Position numbers and translations under genes: made by a program. Of a stretch of 64,000 bases of DNA, positions 48,201-58,568 are shown one piece after another. Within the stretch, counting starts at the first letter, position 1. Each line of letters opens with the position of its first letter. Under the pieces are notes generated by a model that worked only from the letters and a program-made list of their open reading frames with translations, had not been told where the DNA came from and made no database searches. This DNA comes from Pseudomonas iridis (lineage in GTDB: Bacteria; Pseudomonadota; Gammaproteobacteria; Pseudomonadales; Pseudomonadaceae), in the NCBI RefSeq assembly GCF_017980685.1, contig NZ_JACXXO010000004.1:248001-312000 (forward strand), given 5' to 3'.

Positions 48201-48385
48201 TGCTGCACCGCAGCAAGCGAGGCATGCTGATGCGCACACCCGTGACGCAACTGCCTGATGGCGGCGTTTCCCTGCATCGCCCTGGCTGGCCAAAGGTCAA
48301 TGACATCCGCTTCGCCAACATCGAGGAACTGTCCCAACGCCTGACCGCAATGGGCCTGTCGCTGCAGAGCCGCCTGCCCGCCTGA
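45290..48385 (+). CDS. Large DUF6543-type toxin with degenerate Tiki/ChaN-like domain (copy 1)
   Basis: Protein of 1031 aa, AAGGA 10 bp before the ATG. The N-terminal about 350 residues resemble the dermonecrotic-toxin region (SFWSAHAEDFRTLAKCNFLSQAV). A hydrophobic helical-hairpin-like segment lies near 360-400 (VFGPMAAVGWPIALPVIGASLASM). The C-terminal part from about 730 resembles the Tiki/ChaN/EreA-like domain of membrane-targeted effectors, but the signature His and Glu are lost. It reads GETLD at 736-740 where GExH is expected, RG at 765-766 where EH is expected, and GAQN at 869-872 where GxxH is expected. It is probably not an enzyme of that type. A paralogue follows in the same direction. 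No signal peptide. Confidence 0.7.
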   Translation: MKSPPQRRLPNAADKASLKAIATTVVQLCPSLYDEAHQVASELLVRKGATEIDPDQVYFHRFNLAQSSTQSFTGWEHTGEKPYESLTLTQLVVHRFRATDQDNADLLDLYGGFYTDGPQAETFDHTNEVRLHGNEVLNDFWAIDLSSRYQQKLNSFWSAHAEDFRTLAKCNFLSQAVQALELEQLTGSDFQWIVDAVIGPVTWPVTLAMLQSSHATTSDVRAFDIAGHVAVNLLRIVAADGRQILYLPSAAQAFVVMQTPADMHWWVLEQMNEATRRQALLSHFALADRQQITEGLTELMNQLVGTWGRADHHLINQQNRAISGDAMRWLGEATRAAMLAEASLSLTSNSELSKKLWIGYLSAGLKVFGPMAAVGWPIALPVIGASLASMGLNIDQAVNGKSASERKAGVLGAVLSGIDALFNVAFLKGSGSTLEVGVEVDAAEAEQMAELSEATAARTPADPLAPEALSEAAEDAETPNPVAELTWPGPVDRATPPPIAQRYVCNELLEGMTAQSEPGQFQGIFRLDRDPPFAILLNNNPYYVRFFGDASEGGYWAIVDPDRPNQFVHSLPVRLNPQGEWERMQALGLRGGGQCAGKQCTPSIELNTLESTESTEAETLPPTEPQSPIPRAVRIVPSAYDIDPTVRRSIKAWALNLNEPHVELTPTADGTFGMEDPFELHALAKRQSLQVAARKFFNDLPWITPPPRPPIAFDEQTSIAELLDRIFESAPGLVVGETLDRITSMRFMIENMPALARHAKTLYMRGVLSDFAQVDLNRYFTSGAMSADLRTYLTSLGTDPAGRFNALELVRVARENGVRVQGIDCAASYKMSSPAAPYDEQMIGTYLASDIMTGDTYINSPRKWMVLTGAQNTNSFRGLDGLAEIKGGIGLRIEEAAMGQPMVVDVDPGLEVRRETFSAEAGASVNHDVIRTDLRLRMPAEPMNWNEETLDNLLHRRGMFMFIRNNDSWTVLHRSKRGMLMRTPVTQLPDGGVSLHRPGWPKVNDIRFANIEELSQRLTAMGLSLQSRLPA

Positions 48386-48402
48386 CACCCGCTCCAGACA
48401 GA

Positions 48403-48433
48403 CAAAACCCCTGACGCGAGCCAGGGGTTTTGG
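48403..48433 (+). terminator. Intrinsic terminator after toxin copy 1
   Basis: AAAACCCCTG pairs with CAGGGGTTTT, 18 bp past the stop. It separates the two toxin genes into independent transcripts. Confidence 0.85.
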
Positions 48434-48458
48434 TGTTTCCACGCCAGCCTCCATGGGC

Positions 48459-48514
48459 GATACATAGTTAGTGCCTGCACCCGTAGCCAATCGTTCATGC
48501 TCGATCTTCGTTTT
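48459..48514 (+). promoter_or_regulatory. Upstream block shared by the two tandem toxin genes (copy 2)
   Basis: Matches the block at 45220-45272 with conserved CCGTAGC, CATGCTCGA and CTTCGTTT. Its preservation after the gene duplication suggests a promoter or operator used by both genes. Confidence 0.5.
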
Positions 48515-48534
48515 CCCCATGGATGGACAAGTGC

Positions 48535-51500
48535 ATGAACGCACCCGAACGCCGCCAGCTGCCCAACGCGGCAGACAAGGCCAGCCTCAAGGCAATCGCA
48601 ACAACCCTCGTGCTGGTATGTCCAGGCCTTGAGGACGCGGCCCGAGCCGTCGCCACTCAGTTACTGACTGATAAAGGTCTGTCGGGCGCCAATCCGGACC
48701 GGATTTACTTCCATCGATTCAGGACCGCGCAGAGCAGCGCCCTGACGTTCACCGGTTGGGAACACCCGCAGGAGAAACCGTACGAGTCGTTGACCCTCAC
48801 GCAACTGGTGATCCAGCGTTTTCGCGCCACCGATCAGGACAACGCAGACCTGCTGGCGCTCTACTGCGGTTTCTACTCCGACGGGCCGGAGGCCGAAAGC
48901 TTCGATCAGAGCAATGAAGTGCGATTGCTGGGCAGTGATGTGTTGAATCAATTCTGGAACATCGATTTCAGCACGCGCTACACCGGGGAGCTGACGACGT
49001 TCTGGCAGGCCTCGGCGGACGACTTCCGCACGTTGGCCAAGTGCAATTTTCTCGCCCTGGCGGTGCAGGCACTCAAGCACGGCCACCTTAACGGGACAGA
49101 TTTCCAGCGCGTGATCGACGCGGTGACTGGGCCCATCACCTGGCCCGTCACCCTGCAAATGCTGCAGGCAAGCCACGCGGCCAGCGGCGAAGTACGTGCA
49201 TTGGAAATTGACGGACATGTCGCCATCAATGCCCTGCGCCTGGTGCAGGACAGTGGCCGGCAGATCCTCTATCTGCCCGGCGAAGCCCGAGCTTTGCGGG
49301 TCATGGAGGACGACGCGGATCTGCACTGGTGGGTGCTCGAACAGATGAACACCGAGGGCAAGCGCAAAGCCTTTCTAAACCGGTTCCCGCTGGCCGATCG
49401 CAACGCGATGAACGAAAAGCTGACCGATCTGATGAACCGTCTGGTGAGCACTTGGGGTCGCAGCGATCATCGGCTGGTCAATGGCAGCAGCGTCGCCATC
49501 AACGCTGACCCGTTCACCTGGCTAACCGATTCGACACGCAACGCCATGTTTGCCGAGGCCCGTCTGGCGCTGACCTCCAACAGCGATCTGCGCAAAAAGC
49601 TGTGGATGGGTTATTTGAGCGCCGGTCTGAAGGTCTTCGGCCCGATGGCCGCCGTGGGTTGGCCGCTGGCACTACCGGTGATTGGCGCTGGCATCGCCAA
49701 CATGAGCCTGAACATCGACCTGGCAGTCAACGGCAGGACTCCCGCCGAGCGCAGGGTCGGCACCCTGGGCGCGGTGCTCGACGGTATCGAGGCGCTGCTC
49801 AACGTTCCGTTCCTCAGCGGCTCCGGCGCGCTGCTGGAGGTGGGCCCGCAGGTTGAATTTGCCGAGGCCGAGGAAATGGCCGGGTTGATCGAGTTCACTG
49901 CGGCGAACCAGCCGTTTTTGCCAGCGCTCGATGCGCCGCAGGCCGTAGCCGAAGCCGAAGCCGAGGCGGGCGAGACGGCAACCGGGCTGTCGGATGAGGC
50001 CACAACCCCTTCGCCCACTCGCGAAGTGCTCGCCCCCGCTGCACCGCCAACGTCTTCGGCACTGAGGATCCCTGTCCGGTATCAGTGTGATGCCGTGCTT
50101 GAACACCTTCACGCCGAAACCGAACCGGGTAGGTTCCAGGGCATTTACCGCCTCGACACAGAGCCGGCGTATGCCATCAGCCTCGATGGCAAACCGTATT
50201 ACGTGCGTTACTTCACCGCCTCCGAGGACAGTGGCAACTGGGCGATCGTCGACCCGGAGCGGCCCAGCCAGTTCGCCTATTCCCTGCCGGTTCGCTTGAG
50301 TGCCGGCGGCACCTGGGAGCGCATGCCGGCGCTGCGTCTCAAAGGCGGCGGGCAATGCCTGGGCACTTGTGGCCCCGGCAAGAGCTCGTCGATCCCCTCA
50401 CTGGAGCCAACGACAGACGAATCTTTGGTCCTGTCACCCGCGACGATTTCCCGCCCGCTGCGCCGCGTGCGTACCCTCTACGACGTGTACGGTACGGACA
50501 TGCTCAACCTGAGAAAATGGGCAATGAACCTGCCCGACGATTCAGCCGATGCAGCTGCCGGCGCCGCCAGCAATGGGACGGTCGACCACGTGTATGCCAC
50601 CCATTTCAGCCACCGACGCACACAGCTTCTGAGTGAGGCCAAGGAGTTTTACGCCGAGCTGGACTGGAACAACCTGCCGGTACGGCCGAAACAGCCTGCA
50701 ATCACCCGCGCCATGCCAACCGGCGAACTGATTGACGGCATCTTTGAACACGCCGAAGGCCTGGCCGTTGGCGAAACTCTCGATCGCATCACCAGCATGC
50801 GCTTCATGATCGAAAACATGCCCGCGCTTGCCCGACATGCCAAGACGCTCTATGTGCGTGGCCTGCTCAATGATTTCGCTCAGGTTGATCTGAACAACTA
50901 CTACACCAGCGGGCAGATGTCCGAAGATTTACGCCTTTACCTGACCAGCCTCGGAACCGATCCGAACGAGAGGTTCAACATGCTCGAGCTGGTCAGGACG
51001 GCCCAGGCCAATGGCATCCGGGTGCAAGGGATCGATTGCGCGGCGAGCTACAAAATGAAGGTGTCCCTCACCTCGATTGAAGAGCAAATGATGCACACCA
51101 GTCTGATGTCGCAAATCATGTGGGGGGATGATGTGCTTAACGGTCCAGGCAAATGGATCGCACTGATCGATGCCCAGAACACCAACAACTTCAGGAACCT
51201 GCCCGGCATCAGCGAACTGCGGGGCGGCATCGGTTTGCGGATAGAAGAGGCCTTGCCGTCAGAGGAGGTTGGCGTGGACATCGACCCTGGCATCAAAGTC
51301 GCTCGCGGCCCCTTCGACAATGGTGCAAGCACACGCGACTCGTTCGACTATCTCTACGCCGACCTGCGCCTGCAAATCGAAGCGCCCCCCGTGACCTGGA
51401 CCGAGAAAACACTGGATCGGCTGCTGCACCGCAATGGCATGTACCTGCTGGAAAAAACCCAGAACAATTACACCCTCATACGCCGCAATAGCTCGGGCAA

Positions 51501-51660
51501 CCTTGTCCGAACCCCGGTCAATCAGACAGTGGACGGCCAGGTGTATGTCTGGGTCCAGGCCATGCCGCGGATCAGTGGCGTATTGTTTCCTGATGTCGCC
51601 GCACTCTCCCAGCGCCTGACGGAAATAGGGCTGAAACTGCAAAGCCGCCTGCCCCTCTGA
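48535..51660 (+). CDS. Large DUF6543-type toxin with degenerate Tiki/ChaN-like domain (copy 2)
   Basis: Protein of 1041 aa, paralogue of the previous gene along its whole length. The start at 48535 (MNAPERRQLPNAADKA) aligns with the start of copy 1 (MKSPPQRRLPNAADKA); the ATG at 48523 lacks a ribosome site. It has the same hydrophobic segment (VFGPMAAVGWPLALPVIGAGIANM) and a variable Pro/Ala/Glu-rich linker near 470-520. The C-terminal Tiki-like region again lacks the signature: GETLD at 746-750, LYVRG, and DAQN with Asn882. The same substitutions in both copies suggest loss before duplication and selection for a non-enzymatic role. Confidence 0.7.
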   Translation: MNAPERRQLPNAADKASLKAIATTLVLVCPGLEDAARAVATQLLTDKGLSGANPDRIYFHRFRTAQSSALTFTGWEHPQEKPYESLTLTQLVIQRFRATDQDNADLLALYCGFYSDGPEAESFDQSNEVRLLGSDVLNQFWNIDFSTRYTGELTTFWQASADDFRTLAKCNFLALAVQALKHGHLNGTDFQRVIDAVTGPITWPVTLQMLQASHAASGEVRALEIDGHVAINALRLVQDSGRQILYLPGEARALRVMEDDADLHWWVLEQMNTEGKRKAFLNRFPLADRNAMNEKLTDLMNRLVSTWGRSDHRLVNGSSVAINADPFTWLTDSTRNAMFAEARLALTSNSDLRKKLWMGYLSAGLKVFGPMAAVGWPLALPVIGAGIANMSLNIDLAVNGRTPAERRVGTLGAVLDGIEALLNVPFLSGSGALLEVGPQVEFAEAEEMAGLIEFTAANQPFLPALDAPQAVAEAEAEAGETATGLSDEATTPSPTREVLAPAAPPTSSALRIPVRYQCDAVLEHLHAETEPGRFQGIYRLDTEPAYAISLDGKPYYVRYFTASEDSGNWAIVDPERPSQFAYSLPVRLSAGGTWERMPALRLKGGGQCLGTCGPGKSSSIPSLEPTTDESLVLSPATISRPLRRVRTLYDVYGTDMLNLRKWAMNLPDDSADAAAGAASNGTVDHVYATHFSHRRTQLLSEAKEFYAELDWNNLPVRPKQPAITRAMPTGELIDGIFEHAEGLAVGETLDRITSMRFMIENMPALARHAKTLYVRGLLNDFAQVDLNNYYTSGQMSEDLRLYLTSLGTDPNERFNMLELVRTAQANGIRVQGIDCAASYKMKVSLTSIEEQMMHTSLMSQIMWGDDVLNGPGKWIALIDAQNTNNFRNLPGISELRGGIGLRIEEALPSEEVGVDIDPGIKVARGPFDNGASTRDSFDYLYADLRLQIEAPPVTWTEKTLDRLLHRNGMYLLEKTQNNYTLIRRNSSGNLVRTPVNQTVDGQVYVWVQAMPRISGVLFPDVAALSQRLTEIGLKLQSRLPL

Positions 51661-51681
51661 ACGTTTTCGCGCACCTGAAAC

Positions 51682-51712
51682 GAAAAACCCCCGGCCAAGG
51701 CCAGGGGTTTTC
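51682..51712. terminator. Terminator between toxin copy 2 and guaA
   Basis: GAAAAACCCC(C)GGCC and GGCCAGGGGTTTTC form a stem 20 bp after the toxin stop. T runs on both sides suggest it works for both convergent genes. Confidence 0.8.
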
Positions 51713-51746
51713 AGTCACTTGATGCAGGCATTCAAGTGCAGGGGGA

Positions 51747-53324
51747 TCATTCCCACTCAATCGTCGCCGGCGGCTTGCTCGACACGTCGTAAGTAACGCG
51801 CGAAATGCCTTCGATTTCATTGATGATGCGGCCGCTGACAGTTTCCAGCAGTTCGTAAGGCAGGTGCGCCCAACGTGCGGTCATGAAGTCGATGGTTTCT
51901 ACGGCACGCAGGGCAACGACCCAGGCGTAACGACGGCCATCACCAACCACGCCAACCGATTTCACCGGTTGGAACACCACGAACGCCTGGCTGACCTTGT
52001 GGTACCAGTCGGCTTTGCGCAGTTCTTCGATGAAGATGTGGTCGGCACGACGCAGCAGGTCGGCGTATTCCTTTTTCACTTCACCGAGGATGCGCACGCC
52101 CAGGCCCGGGCCCGGGAACGGGTGACGGTAGACCATGTCGTACGGCAGGCCCAGTTCAAGGCCCAGACGACGGACTTCGTCCTTGAACAGTTCGCGCAGT
52201 GGCTCGACCAGTTTCAGGTTCATCTCTTCCGGCAGGCCGCCCACGTTGTGGTGCGACTTGATCACGTGAGCCTTGCCGCTTTTGGCGCCAGCCGACTCGA
52301 TCACGTCCGGGTAGATGGTGCCCTGAGCGAGGTACTTGATGTTATCCAGTTTGTTCGACTGGGCATCAAAGACATCGATGAAGGTACGACCGATGATCTT
52401 GCGCTTCTTCTCTGGGTCGGCTTCGCCGGCCAGATTGTTCAGGAACTGCTCTTCAGCGTTGGCGCGAATCACCTTGACGCCCATGTTCTCGGCGAACATG
52501 GCCATCACTTGCTCGCCTTCGTGCAGACGCAGCAGACCGTTGTCGACGAAGACGCAGGTCAGCTGGTCGCCGATGGCTTTGTGCAGCAGCGCGGCAACCA
52601 CCGAGGAGTCAACGCCGCCGGACAGACCCAGCAACACGTTGTCGGTACCGACCTGTGCGCGGATGTTGGCAATGGCGTCTTCAGCAATCTTCGACGGCGT
52701 CCACAGTGCTTCGCAGCCGCAGATGTCGAGGATGAAGCGCGACAGGATACGGCCGCCCTGTTTGGTGTGGGTCACTTCCGGGTGGAACTGCACGCCGTAG
52801 TAGCCGCGGTCGTCGTTGAACATGCCAGCGATCGGGCAGCTTGGGGTGCTGGCCAGAATGTGGAAGTCTTCCGGCATCTTGGTGACCTTGTCACCGTGAC
52901 TCATCCACACGTCGAGGCCGAACAGGCCATCGGCGTCGATGTGGTCTTCGATGCCGTCGAGCAGACGGCTCTTGCCGACCACGTCAACGCGGGCGTAACC
53001 GAACTCACGCAGCTCGGAACCTTCAACCTTGCCGCCCAGTTGCTCGGCCATGGTCTGCATGCCGTAGCAGATACCGAAAACCGGCACGCCGAGGTCAAAC
53101 ACGGCTTGCGGGCAGCGCGGGCTGTCGGCTTCGTGCACGGACTCGGGGCCGCCGGCGAGGATGACGCCTTTTGGTGCGAATTCGCGGATCGCATCTTCGT
53201 CCATGTCGAACGGGTGCAGTTCGCAGTAAACACCGATCTCGCGCACGCGGCGGGCGATCAGTTGCGTGTATTGCGAACCGAAGTCGAGGATCAGGATGCG
53301 GTGAGCGTGAATGTCGAGGGCCAT
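51747..53324 (-). CDS. guaA: GMP synthase (glutamine-hydrolysing)
   Basis: Enzyme of 525 aa. The class I glutamine amidotransferase domain comes first (VFGICYGMQ with the catalytic Cys, and GVQFHPEV), then the ATP pyrophosphatase domain ([11 protein letters not shown]) and the dimerisation domain ending PPATIEWE. It converts XMP to GMP. It is the second gene of guaBA, 99 bp after guaB. Confidence 0.97.
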   Translation of the reverse strand: MALDIHAHRILILDFGSQYTQLIARRVREIGVYCELHPFDMDEDAIREFAPKGVILAGGPESVHEADSPRCPQAVFDLGVPVFGICYGMQTMAEQLGGKVEGSELREFGYARVDVVGKSRLLDGIEDHIDADGLFGLDVWMSHGDKVTKMPEDFHILASTPSCPIAGMFNDDRGYYGVQFHPEVTHTKQGGRILSRFILDICGCEALWTPSKIAEDAIANIRAQVGTDNVLLGLSGGVDSSVVAALLHKAIGDQLTCVFVDNGLLRLHEGEQVMAMFAENMGVKVIRANAEEQFLNNLAGEADPEKKRKIIGRTFIDVFDAQSNKLDNIKYLAQGTIYPDVIESAGAKSGKAHVIKSHHNVGGLPEEMNLKLVEPLRELFKDEVRRLGLELGLPYDMVYRHPFPGPGLGVRILGEVKKEYADLLRRADHIFIEELRKADWYHKVSQAFVVFQPVKSVGVVGDGRRYAWVVALRAVETIDFMTARWAHLPYELLETVSGRIINEIEGISRVTYDVSSKPPATIEWE

Positions 53325-53423
53325 GATTCAGTCTCGTCTAAGTAATTCAGAAACAGTCGTGATTCAGAAACAACTCGGGGCTGAATAACACAGCCCCGGT
53401 TGCTTAACGATTTGCTTGAAGGC

Positions 53424-54971
<1,548 letters not shown>

Positions 54972-55000
54972 CTAATTGATATACGGGAAACCCTGCTCTT

Positions 55001-55085
55001 TGTAGGATTTGCCGAAGGCTGCGATCTTTTGATCTTGCTTTTGAGGAACAACGTCAAAAGATCGCAGCCTTCGGCAGCTCCTACA
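55001..55085. repeat. REP-type inverted repeat (GATCTTTTGA family)
   Basis: Arms 55001-55032 and 55054-55085; third copy of this family, located between guaB and the zinc-ribbon-like gene. Confidence 0.88.
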
Positions 55086-55099
55086 CAGGGAATGTGGCG

Positions 55100-55648
55100 T
55101 TAGAGTTCGACTTTTACCCAGCTCACAGGTTGATCGAGCCAATCGGCGAATTCGTCGATAAAGCTCTGTTTGAAACCCGCTTCCAGCCAGTTGTTGAAGA
55201 TGAACCCGAGGTTGGAGAACGCGCACTCCTGCAAGAACAGAAAGCCATTGATGTCGTCTTCGTGGCCGCATTCGGGGCAGGTGAAGTTGTCGGTGCGTGC
55301 CGGCATCCATTCCTCAAGGCTATCGAACAGCGCTTCGCCGATTTCCCGACGACATTCGGCGCAACCTGCTTCTTCGAGAAAACCTTTGGCCGGGGTGAAG
55401 ATGCAACGCTTGGTGACGATCTCCAGACCATTGATCGGCTCGCCGAATGGCAGCGCCTCGGGGTGCAGCACCACCGCGCGGGCGCCATCAGCGATCGCGT
55501 AGGCCATGCGGTTGCCGGTGCGCCCGCAGGTGCTTAGCTCTTCCTTGACGATGTTCTTGCGCACCAGCCAGCGCACGATCGCCCGCGCCCGGGGCTCGTG
55601 CACCGGCAGGGTGGAGATTTTCGGGACGATGATGCTTTGCGAATTCAT
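55100..55648 (-). CDS. Hypothetical protein with two CxxC pairs
   Basis: Protein of 182 aa. The start at 55648 (MNSQSIIVPKISTLPVHEP) has CAGG 7 bp upstream. The N-terminal half resembles a small helical DNA-binding or adaptor fold (RAIVRWLVRKNIVKEEL). CAEC and CPEC, about 30 residues apart, could bind one zinc ion. It is a conserved Pseudomonas protein, sometimes labelled sugar ABC transporter ATPase without sequence reason: no Walker motif is present. Function unknown. Confidence 0.6.
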   Translation of the reverse strand: MNSQSIIVPKISTLPVHEPRARAIVRWLVRKNIVKEELSTCGRTGNRMAYAIADGARAVVLHPEALPFGEPINGLEIVTKRCIFTPAKGFLEEAGCAECRREIGEALFDSLEEWMPARTDNFTCPECGHEDDINGFLFLQECAFSNLGFIFNNWLEAGFKQSFIDEFADWLDQPVSWVKVEL

Positions 55649-55694
55649 GATGCAGCCTGCGACGTCAAATGGAAGTTCTGCGGTGCTCACTCCA

Positions 55695-55808
55695 CCGCCA
55701 TCGCGGGCAAGCCCACTCCCACGGGGGCTGAGGCGAATACAAACATTGTGATCGACTCAAATCACTGTAGGAACATCGGTGCGCCGATTCGACTTGCCCG
55801 CGATGGCG
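55695..55808. repeat. Diverged REP-type inverted repeat (CGCGGGCAAGCC family)
   Basis: The arm CCGCCATCGCGGGCAAGCCC at 55695-55714 pairs with GACTTGCCCGCGATGGCG ending at 55808. The centre differs from that of 58475-58568. Confidence 0.65.
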
Positions 55809-55846
55809 TCAGTGCGGCCGGCAGCTTAATCCCTGACGAAATCCGG

Positions 55847-56098
55847 TCAAGTGCTGAAGTAGCGCACGATCAACGCAATCCCGCTTGCCAGCACCAGCCA
55901 CATCACCAGTCGCACAAATGCCTCGCTGGACAAACGCATCGTCAGCCGCCGACCAGTTCACAATCCCAATGCCATGGCCGGCAACAGACACAGCGCCAGC
56001 ATCAACAAGGGTAGCTCGGCATATACACCTGCGATGGCAAACAGCCCACCGCCATGCATGGCAGCAGCCGCAACCATTCGATTTTTGCTGTTGATTCA
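55847..56098 (-). pseudogene. Remnant of a TauE/SafE-type sulfite exporter
   Basis: Read on the minus strand in one frame, 56059-55847 gives a membrane-protein C-terminus (HGGGLFAIAGVYAELPLLM, then GRRLTMRLSSEAFVRLVMWL) ending at a natural stop. It is broken by an in-frame TGA after LLPAMALGL, and another TGA lies just upstream. The GRRL...LS...FxRLV ending is typical of TauE/SafE permeases. Only about 80 codons of a protein that is normally about 250 aa remain. Confidence 0.6.
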
Positions 56099-56245
56099 GG
56101 ACAGCGCCCCCCATCGGCGTAGGATTCCTTCCCTCGGATGCCGATTGCAACAGCACCGTCGCCCTCGCCTATAGGCAAAATCCCACACCTTTGATCCAAC
56201 ACTTCCTCCAGACATTCACCGGCGAATGCCTTTAAACTGCGCCCC

Positions 56246-57625
56246 ATGATTAAAGATCCCTTTGCAAGACTTGGCCTGGACCGTGAAGTCCTGACCGTCA
56301 GCCAGCTCAACGGCCGCGCGCGGGTGTTGCTTGAAGACGTGTTCAGTAATATCTGGGTCGAGGGCGAAATCTCCAACCTCGCCCGTCCGGCGTCCGGCCA
56401 CATCTATTTCACCCTCAAGGACAGCGGTGCTCAGGTGCGCTGCGCACTGTTTCGACAGAACGCCGCTCGGGTGCGTCAGGCGTTGAAGGACGGTTTGGCG
56501 GTAAAGGTGCGCGGCAAGGTCTCGCTGTTCGAGGGCCGTGGCGACTATCAATTGATACTCGACACCGTGGAACCGGCCGGTGATGGCGCGTTGCGCCTGG
56601 CCTTCGACGCGCTGAAGGAAAAGCTCAGCGCCGAAGGTCTGTTCAGCGCCGAACGCAAAGTGCCGCTGCCGGCCCATCCACAGCGCATCGGCATCATCAG
56701 CTCGCCGACCGGTGCGGTGATCCGCGACATCATCAGCGTGTTCCGCCGCCGGGCGCCACAAGTGCAGCTGACGTTGATCCCGACCGCCGTACAGGGCCGC
56801 GAAGCCACCGCGCAAATCGTCCGCGCCTTGAAAATGGCGGACGCGCGCGGCTTTGATGCATTGATCCTCGCTCGTGGCGGTGGATCGCTGGAAGACCTCT
56901 GGTGCTTCAACGAAGAAGCCGTGGCCCGTGCGGTCGATGCCTGCGTGACGCCAATCGTCAGCGCCGTCGGCCATGAAACCGATGTGTCGATCAGCGACTT
57001 TGTCGCCGACGTGCGTGCGCCAACACCTTCCGCTGCCGCCGAGTTGCTCGCCCCCGACTCCAGTCATCTGATCCGTCAGGTCGAAAGCCTGCATCGTCGT
57101 TTGGTAATGCGTATGCGTGACCGCTTGATGCGCGATCGTCTGCGCCTGGAAGGCATGGCTCGTCGTTTGCGTCATCCCGGCGAACGTCTGCGCCAGCAGG
57201 CTCAGCGCCTGGATGATCTGGATATGCGCATGCGTCGGGCTTTCGAGCGCCAGCTCAATACCCGCCGCGAACGCCTGATCCGTCTCGAAACCCGCCTCGC
57301 CGGACAACATCCGGGACGCCAACTGGCGATGTTGCGCCAGCGCCTCGACAGCCTCGCCGAACGTCTGCCCCGGGCCATGCGCGAAGGTCTGAAAAACCGC
57401 CGACTGCAATTGCAAAGTCAGATGCAGACGCTGCATGTGGTCAGCCCGCTGGCCACCCTGGGCCGCGGTTACAGCATTTTGCTCGACGAGCGCGGCAACG
57501 CGATTCGCAACGCCGCGCAGACCCACACCGGCCAGCGCCTGAAAGCCAAACTCGGCGAAGGCGAACTGCAAGTGCGCGTCGAGGACAATCACCTGACGCC
57601 CGTCACCCTTTCTTTACTGGACTGA
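56246..57625 (+). CDS. xseA: Exodeoxyribonuclease VII large subunit
   Basis: Protein of 459 aa. An OB fold comes first (VLLEDVFSNIWVEGEISNLARPASGHIYFTLKD begins near residue 25), then the catalytic domain (IGIISSPTGAVIRDI, ARGGGSLEDLWCFN, HETDVSISDFVADVRAPTPS) and a coiled-coil C-terminus. With XseB it degrades single-stranded DNA. The M23 peptidase gene follows after three bases. Confidence 0.96.
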   Translation: MIKDPFARLGLDREVLTVSQLNGRARVLLEDVFSNIWVEGEISNLARPASGHIYFTLKDSGAQVRCALFRQNAARVRQALKDGLAVKVRGKVSLFEGRGDYQLILDTVEPAGDGALRLAFDALKEKLSAEGLFSAERKVPLPAHPQRIGIISSPTGAVIRDIISVFRRRAPQVQLTLIPTAVQGREATAQIVRALKMADARGFDALILARGGGSLEDLWCFNEEAVARAVDACVTPIVSAVGHETDVSISDFVADVRAPTPSAAAELLAPDSSHLIRQVESLHRRLVMRMRDRLMRDRLRLEGMARRLRHPGERLRQQAQRLDDLDMRMRRAFERQLNTRRERLIRLETRLAGQHPGRQLAMLRQRLDSLAERLPRAMREGLKNRRLQLQSQMQTLHVVSPLATLGRGYSILLDERGNAIRNAAQTHTGQRLKAKLGEGELQVRVEDNHLTPVTLSLLD

Positions 57626-57628
57626 TCC

Positions 57629-58450
57629 ATGCCGCGTTTTCTGGCTCCATTGTTTTTGCTGTGCCTGACCTTCAATGCCCACGCCGACAGTTACATCACC
57701 CGGCTGCTCAACAAACCGGTGCCCGGCGGTGTGGCCGTGGTTGATCTTGGCGCTGCCGCTCAGGCGCCGAAAGCCACATATCAGGGCAAACCAGTGCTTG
57801 TGGTGAAAGAACAGAACAACTGGCTGGCGATTGTCGGTGTGCCGTTGACGGTCAAGCTTGGCGCACAACAGATCAGCAGTGGCGGCCGAACCTTGCCGTT
57901 CACCGTTGGCAGCAAAAAATACCCGGAACAGCGCATCACCCTGAAGAACACCCAGCAGGTCAATCCCAACCCGGCCAACCTCAAGCGCATCGAGGGCGAA
58001 CTGGCCGAGCAGATCAAGGCTTATCGCAGCTTCAGCCCGAACATTCCAAGCAATCTGTTGCTGGACAAACCGGTCAACGGGCCGCTGTCGAGCAAGTTTG
58101 GCGTGCGCCGGTTCTTCAACGGTGAAGAACGCAATCCTCACGCCGGCCTCGATTTCGCCGTACCGGCCGGCACGCCGATCAAGACCCCGGCGGGGGGCAA
58201 GGTGATCCTGACCGGCAATTACTTTTTCAACGGCAATACGGTGTTTGTCGATCATGGCCAGGGCTTTATCAGCATGTTCTGCCATATGTCGAAAATCGAT
58301 GTGAAGGTTGGCGATCAGCTGGCTCGTGGCGCAGTGGTTGGCAAGGTCGGCTCGACTGGCCGGGCGACCGGGCCGCATATGCACTGGAACATCAGCCTGA
58401 ATGATGCGCGGGTGGATCCGGCGATTTTCATTGGTGCGTTCCAGCCCTGA
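57629..58450 (+). CDS. Secreted M23 (LytM) family peptidase
   Basis: Protein of 273 aa with signal peptide MPRFLAPLFLLCLTFNAHA. The LytM domain, about 145-265, has HAGLDFAVPAGTPI (zinc His and Asp) and GRATGPHMHW (HxH), so the catalytic set looks complete. It probably cuts peptidoglycan cross-bridges in the periplasm. It starts three bases after xseA and is likely co-transcribed. Confidence 0.9.
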   Translation: MPRFLAPLFLLCLTFNAHADSYITRLLNKPVPGGVAVVDLGAAAQAPKATYQGKPVLVVKEQNNWLAIVGVPLTVKLGAQQISSGGRTLPFTVGSKKYPEQRITLKNTQQVNPNPANLKRIEGELAEQIKAYRSFSPNIPSNLLLDKPVNGPLSSKFGVRRFFNGEERNPHAGLDFAVPAGTPIKTPAGGKVILTGNYFFNGNTVFVDHGQGFISMFCHMSKIDVKVGDQLARGAVVGKVGSTGRATGPHMHWNISLNDARVDPAIFIGAFQP

Positions 58451-58474
58451 GTTATGTGATGAGGCTACCGGCCT

Positions 58475-58568
58475 CATCGCGGGCAAGCCCGCTCCCACAG
58501 AGTTCGAGGTGAACATGAATGTTGTGTACACCACCAATCTCTGTGGGAGCGTGGCTTGCCCGCGATGA
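58475..58568. repeat. REP-type inverted repeat (CGCGGGCAAGCC family)
   Basis: Arms CATCGCGGGCAAGCCCGCTC... (58475-58502) and its complement (58539-58568) flank a 36-base centre after the M23 gene. Confidence 0.88.

Noticed and set aside
45290..51660. Reading the tandem toxins as TcdA/TcdB-like insecticidal toxins
   Set aside because: They lack the Tc repeat and RHS features, and the pattern fits the DUF6543 group better.
51864..53345. Plus-strand frame of 493 codons opposite guaA
   Set aside because: Shadow of guaA; guaA has full motifs and correct length.
55809..56156. 115-codon minus-strand frame in the gap before xseA
   Set aside because: A neighbouring frame of the same stretch reads as a TauE/SafE tail with stops, so this frame is an accident of the pseudogene.
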